Part shown: positions 6,772 to 8,837 of the stretch, in pieces
Layout: each line of letters begins with the position of its first letter
How positions within the stretch are numbered: position 1 is the stretch's first letter
Assembly (NCBI GenBank): GCA_013002265.1
Contig: JABDKK010000207.1
Location: forward strand, 1-8,837
Length of the DNA stretch: 8,837 nucleotides
DNA from: Candidatus Nitrosopumilus sp.
GTDB lineage: Archaea; Thermoproteota; Nitrososphaeria; Nitrososphaerales; Nitrosopumilaceae
Direction of reading: 5' to 3'
Position numbers and translations under genes: made by a program
Notes under the pieces: model-generated
What the model saw: the letters and a program-made list of their open reading frames with translations, nothing else
Database searches by the model: none
What the model was told of the DNA's origin: nothing

Positions 6772-7071
6772 GTGCCTCTAACAAATAACGTGATTATAAA
6801 ATTAAATGAAATCACCACGATGGTAGGGGATAAATCAAAATTATCAGAGTCTGAAATTGATGAGATAAAATCTATCTTCAAAGCCCTTGTTGAAAGAGGG
6901 GAAAGATATGATGTTGATGAAATTGAATTTTGGTTTAAAAATGAGGGGAGTTGGAAAACAAAAGAGCCAAGAATAAGAATTGCAAATCTTTCAAACTATA
7001 TTCAGGACAAGTATCAGCAAACCGCACATCTGAGAATATTATCTGATGATAATTGTGACTGTGGAAGTTAA
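6772..7071 (+). CDS. Hypothetical 99-aa protein with CDCGS tail
   Basis: I do not recognise a named family. The protein is mainly helical in its first half (SKLSESEIDEIKSIFKALVE, then RYDVDEIEFWFKNEG), followed by a basic stretch (KTKEPRIRIANLSNYIQDKY) and a short strand AHLRIL. It ends DDNCDCGS, a C-x-C tail that could bind a metal or form a disulfide. The GTG start is chosen because a TATA box sits about 25 bp upstream; ATG 6820 would give 83 aa and lose NNVIIKLNEITT. There is no membrane segment. Its TAA stop overlaps the stop of the convergent 74-aa gene at TTAA (7068-7071). The function is unknown. Confidence 0.75.
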   Translation: MPLTNNVIIKLNEITTMVGDKSKLSESEIDEIKSIFKALVERGERYDVDEIEFWFKNEGSWKTKEPRIRIANLSNYIQDKYQQTAHLRILSDDNCDCGS

Positions 7072-7292
7072 GTTTCTAATCTTTCTAATAGTCTGCTAAC
7101 AATTTTTGCATTTTTTGTTCTTTCAGATAATATTTCCTCTAACCTTGAATTTTCTTTTGTACCATCACATATTATCTTAAAATATTCTTCATCTAGTTCA
7201 TTGTTTTTTTGTAATCGTTTTATTACTTCAAATAATATGCCAATTACTTGTTTTTGGGCATCAATTAATTCATCTTTTTCAGATTCAGACAT
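7068..7292 (-). CDS. Small helical, probably coiled-coil protein downstream of the HD-domain gene
   Basis: This 74-aa protein is almost wholly helical and highly charged, with no cysteine pair and no membrane segment. The heptad-like stretches DAQKQVIGILFEVIKRLQKN and SRLEEILSERTKNAKIVSRL suggest a two-helix hairpin or coiled coil. I recognise no family. The ATG is 5 nt after the HD-domain gene's stop, and a GAGGA Shine-Dalgarno sequence overlaps the end of that gene, so the two form an operon with likely translational coupling. A role as a partner or dimerisation factor for the HD protein is an inference from position. Confidence 0.75.
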   Translation of the reverse strand: MSESEKDELIDAQKQVIGILFEVIKRLQKNNELDEEYFKIICDGTKENSRLEEILSERTKNAKIVSRLLERLET

Positions 7293-7297
7293 CTCTG

Positions 7298-7831
7298 CTA
7301 ATCCTCGTTGATTATCTTTGTAAATAATTCTTTTAGGGATTGGTTGCTAATTTCCAAACTTGCTGTGGTGTAAAATGATTCTAATTTTTCTTTAGGATGT
7401 CCTTTGTGTTCATATGACTTGGCTTGAAGCGCCATCTCAAGTTTGTCAATTTGATGAACCAAATTGGCCTCTTTGGTAAAATTATTTTGGTATTCTTTCC
7501 AAGCTTGAAAATATTGATTTTTGATTTTTTCTGGCAAATTAGAAATAATTTTATCAAAAGCATTATTCTCTAATTCTTTTTTCTTTTCGCTAGACATTTG
7601 TCCGGGGGTAATATCTCCAACTTTTGATTCTGCCAAATCATGTAAAAGGACCATTTTTAGGATTTTTTCAGAATTATAGTTTTCAATATCTGAGATTAAC
7701 ATACCTATAATTGCCATGCTAAATGTATGATCTGCAACAGATTCGGGATTGGCAATATTGATTTTGTCTATCCACCCTTGTCTTGGAATATTTTTGAGGT
7801 TTACTGCTGTTTTTAAAAAGTCTAAGATCAT
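7298..7831 (-). CDS. HD-domain phosphohydrolase, YfbR/HDDC2-like 5'-deoxynucleotidase
   Basis: The 177-aa protein carries the HD metal-binding set in order: His35 in PESVADHTF, His64-Asp65 in VLLHDLAES, Glu68, Asp73 in VGDITPG and Asp129 in HQIDKLEMALQA. Arg17 and Trp20 (PRQGWIDK) match the substrate-side residues before the first His in this family. Relatives such as E. coli YfbR and human HDDC2 dephosphorylate deoxynucleoside 5'-monophosphates using a divalent metal, acting in nucleotide pool control. The exact substrate here is inferred. The whole domain is present. It starts at ATG 7831, is divergent from the adenosyltransferase gene across 82 bp, and is followed 5 nt later by the 74-aa gene. 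No strong TATA box is visible at the expected distance. Confidence 0.88.
   Translation of the reverse strand: MILDFLKTAVNLKNIPRQGWIDKINIANPESVADHTFSMAIIGMLISDIENYNSEKILKMVLLHDLAESKVGDITPGQMSSEKKKELENNAFDKIISNLPEKIKNQYFQAWKEYQNNFTKEANLVHQIDKLEMALQAKSYEHKGHPKEKLESFYTTASLEISNQSLKELFTKIINED
7302..7306 (-). promoter_or_regulatory. Ribosome binding site of the 74-aa gene
   Basis: On the minus strand GAGGA lies 9 nt before the ATG at 7292, inside the last codons of the HD-domain gene. It is one of the few clear Shine-Dalgarno sequences here and fits an internal operon gene, in contrast to the apparently leaderless first genes. Confidence 0.5.
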
Positions 7832-7883
7832 CTTATTTTATCGCACTGCTTTCCTCTAATGTGTTTTCATATGTTTCGAACAA

Positions 7884-7891
7884 CATAATAG
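7884..7891 (+). promoter_or_regulatory. TATA box of the cobalamin adenosyltransferase gene
   Basis: CATAATAG is centred about 26 bp before the ATG at 7914 within the 82-bp divergent gap, consistent with a leaderless transcript. I see no cobalamin riboswitch: the gap is too short and lacks a B12-box-like motif. Confidence 0.45.
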
Positions 7892-7913
7892 TTGAATCGC
7901 CTCTTGATAATCT

Positions 7914-8450
7914 ATGAAAATATATACCAAAACAGGCGATGATGGAAATACAGGACTGCAAGGAAACTTTAGAATTTCAAAATCCCATCCACGAATTATG
8001 GCTTATGGGACAGTTGATGAAGCCAATGCTGCATTAGGCATTGTTTTGGCCAATTCTTTAGATGGGGATGTTATTGACATTTTAACTAAAATTCAAAATG
8101 AATTATTCCTAGTTGGAGCAGATTTATCAAATCCAAATCTTAATGATACTAAAAATAGAGTACCCCTAGAGATTGTTGAAAAATTAGAATCATATATTGA
8201 TAAATTTGAGCTTGAATTGCCTCCCCTGACAAATTTTATTTTACCGGGAGGCACTATTGCATCATCTCAACTCCATTATGTTAGAACTGTTGTCAGAAGA
8301 GCAGAAACTATGATAGTACAACTAAGTGAAAAAGAAGAAATTAATTCAAACTGTATTAAGTATCTCAACAGATTATCCGATCTGCTTTTTGTTATGGGTC
8401 GTTTGATAAATCATCGTATTGGCAAAGACGATATTTTATGGAAGATCTAA
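7914..8450 (+). CDS. pduO: ATP:cob(I)alamin adenosyltransferase, PduO type
   Basis: The 178-aa enzyme transfers the 5'-deoxyadenosyl group of ATP to cob(I)alamin, making adenosylcobalamin in the cytoplasm; the family forms trimers with ATP sites between subunits. Diagnostic motifs are the N-terminal ATP loop KIYTKTGDDGNTGL (2-15), YGTVDEANAALG (31-42), FILPGG (to 113), VRTVVRRAE at 123-131 with the ATP-binding arginines 124, 128 and 129, and YLNRLSDLLFVMGR near the C-terminus. The length is typical of the family. It is a single gene, divergent from the HD-domain operon. Adenosylcobalamin is needed by methylmalonyl-CoA mutase and, in many archaea, ribonucleotide reductase; a link to the 3-hydroxypropionate/4-hydroxybutyrate cycle is inferred from the probable organism. 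Confidence 0.95.
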   Translation: MKIYTKTGDDGNTGLQGNFRISKSHPRIMAYGTVDEANAALGIVLANSLDGDVIDILTKIQNELFLVGADLSNPNLNDTKNRVPLEIVEKLESYIDKFELELPPLTNFILPGGTIASSQLHYVRTVVRRAETMIVQLSEKEEINSNCIKYLNRLSDLLFVMGRLINHRIGKDDILWKI

Positions 8451-8454
8451 AAAA

Positions 8455-8476
8455 GACAAACTTTTGTCAATATTTT
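8455..8476 (+). terminator. Possible terminator after the adenosyltransferase gene
   Basis: Five bases after the stop, GACAAA and TTTGTC (8455-8468) form an inverted repeat with almost no loop, followed by the T-rich ATATTTTCTT. T-rich DNA after the stop is the likely archaeal termination signal; the hairpin may be incidental. Confidence 0.3.
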
Positions 8477-8662
8477 CTTCCTCGAATTATACTAGTCAGA
8501 AATAATCTTCCAGAAAAATTGTAAAAATTATAACATTTTGATTTTGTCACTTGGATAAAAGATTCTTATGTTTTATTCTTAACTGCAAGAATGAATAGTT
8601 TGAATGAAACACAGCATTTAGAATTAAAAAATGAGTTATTTTTAGATTGAGTTACTTGGAGT
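8477..8662. other. AT-rich gap between convergent genes, no clear gene
   Basis: This stretch separates the adenosyltransferase from the convergent membrane-protein gene. It holds a perfect 6-bp inverted repeat ATTCTT/AAGAAT (8575-8592, 6-nt loop) and a plus-strand frame free of stops from 8534 to 8650, within which ATG 8591 would give only 19 aa (MNSLNETQHLELKNELFLD). I cannot support a gene or RNA here. Confidence 0.35.
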
Positions 8663-8836
8663 TTACAGTATTAAAATTATCCATATTCCAAGGATTATGA
8701 TTACTGGGATAAAAAGAGCATGGTTTTGATTAATTTTTTGAATTTTTATTCCGTTGTTATCTAGTACATGAATCCTCATTTGGAAAGCCAATGACATGAT
8801 GGCATTCACAAACAATGCATAATAAATTAACAATAT
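8663..8836 (-). CDS. C-terminal end of a membrane protein, 5' truncated by the window
   Basis: On the minus strand a frame is open from the window edge (codon 8834-8836) to a TAA at 8663-8665, giving 57 residues. It reads as two hydrophobic segments separated by a polar loop. The first, ILLIYYALFVNAIMSLAF, begins at the edge; the loop is QMRIHVLDNNGIKIQKINQN; the last helix, HALFIPVIIILGIWIILIL, ends exactly at the stop. The pattern of a transmembrane pair with a charged loop in an otherwise AT-rich stretch supports a real gene, although internal ATG codons mean a short separate ORF cannot be excluded. The family is not recognisable from this part. Confidence 0.6.
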   Translation of the reverse strand: MLLIYYALFVNAIMSLAFQMRIHVLDNNGIKIQKINQNHALFIPVIIILGIWIILIL

Positions 8837-8837
8837 T

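Noticed and set aside
6627..6881. Minus-strand 84-aa frame across the divergent promoter
   Set aside because: It overlaps the starts of two better-supported genes and both TATA boxes, and its translation has no family features.
7381..7563. Second minus-strand frame within the HD-domain gene
   Set aside because: It is a shifted-frame shadow of the HD gene, which has a full catalytic residue set.
7832..7913. Cobalamin riboswitch before the adenosyltransferase
   Set aside because: The 82-bp divergent gap is too short, lacks a B12-box-like motif, and the TATA spacing implies a leaderless mRNA.
1..8837. Mobile element, CRISPR array, toxin-antitoxin or defence system
   Set aside because: No transposase or integrase, no terminal inverted repeats, no spaced direct repeats, and uniform base composition; the genes are housekeeping or small unknowns.

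Overview
The window looks like a chromosomal segment of a low-GC ammonia-oxidising archaeon (Thaumarchaeota/Nitrososphaerota, Nitrosopumilus-like). The reasons are the strongly AT-rich codon use, genes packed on both strands with short gaps, archaeal TATA boxes about 25 bp before start codons (suggesting leaderless mRNAs), an archaeal-type ornithine cyclodeaminase (LOR/SDH family), GatB for tRNA-dependent amidation, and a PduO-type cobalamin adenosyltransferase. This placement is inferred from gene content and style; no marker RNA gene is present.

Layout. (1) 2-1387, +: the 3' part of gatB, cut by the window edge, then a small unknown gene 3 nt downstream. (2) 1432-3354, +: an AMP-forming acyl-CoA synthetase of the acetyl-CoA synthetase type, with Gly where acetate-specific enzymes have the pocket-closing Trp. 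(3) 3425-4783, +: a PLP aminotransferase with its own TATA box; it converges on a minus-strand SHOCT-domain mini-gene (4780-5004), and the two stop codons share the palindrome CTAG. (4) 5062-6285, -: an archaeal LOR/SDH-type ornithine cyclodeaminase whose frame ends in a run of nine A, with a coding-like 18-codon stretch in the -1 frame just beyond its stop. (5) 6344-6691, - and 6772-7071, +: two unknown small proteins fired divergently from an 80-bp region carrying two TATA boxes. (6) 7068-7831, -: a YfbR/HDDC2-like HD-domain nucleotidase followed by a small helical protein in a two-gene operon; the latter shares a TTAA stop palindrome with the convergent 99-aa gene. (7) 7914-8450, +: ATP:cob(I)alamin adenosyltransferase. 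(8) 8663-8836, -: the C-terminal end of a membrane protein that continues past the window.

Functional themes. The genes are mostly core metabolism: Gln-tRNA/Asn-tRNA formation, acyl-CoA activation, amino-acid transamination, proline formation from ornithine, nucleotide housekeeping and coenzyme B12 maturation. Adenosylcobalamin would serve methylmalonyl-CoA mutase of the 3-hydroxypropionate/4-hydroxybutyrate cycle, and the acyl-CoA synthetase could activate a C3-C4 acid. Both links are inferences. I see no mobile element, CRISPR array, tRNA, rRNA or defence island. The most unusual signals are the A9 frame change at the end of the cyclodeaminase gene and the altered acyl pocket of the synthetase.
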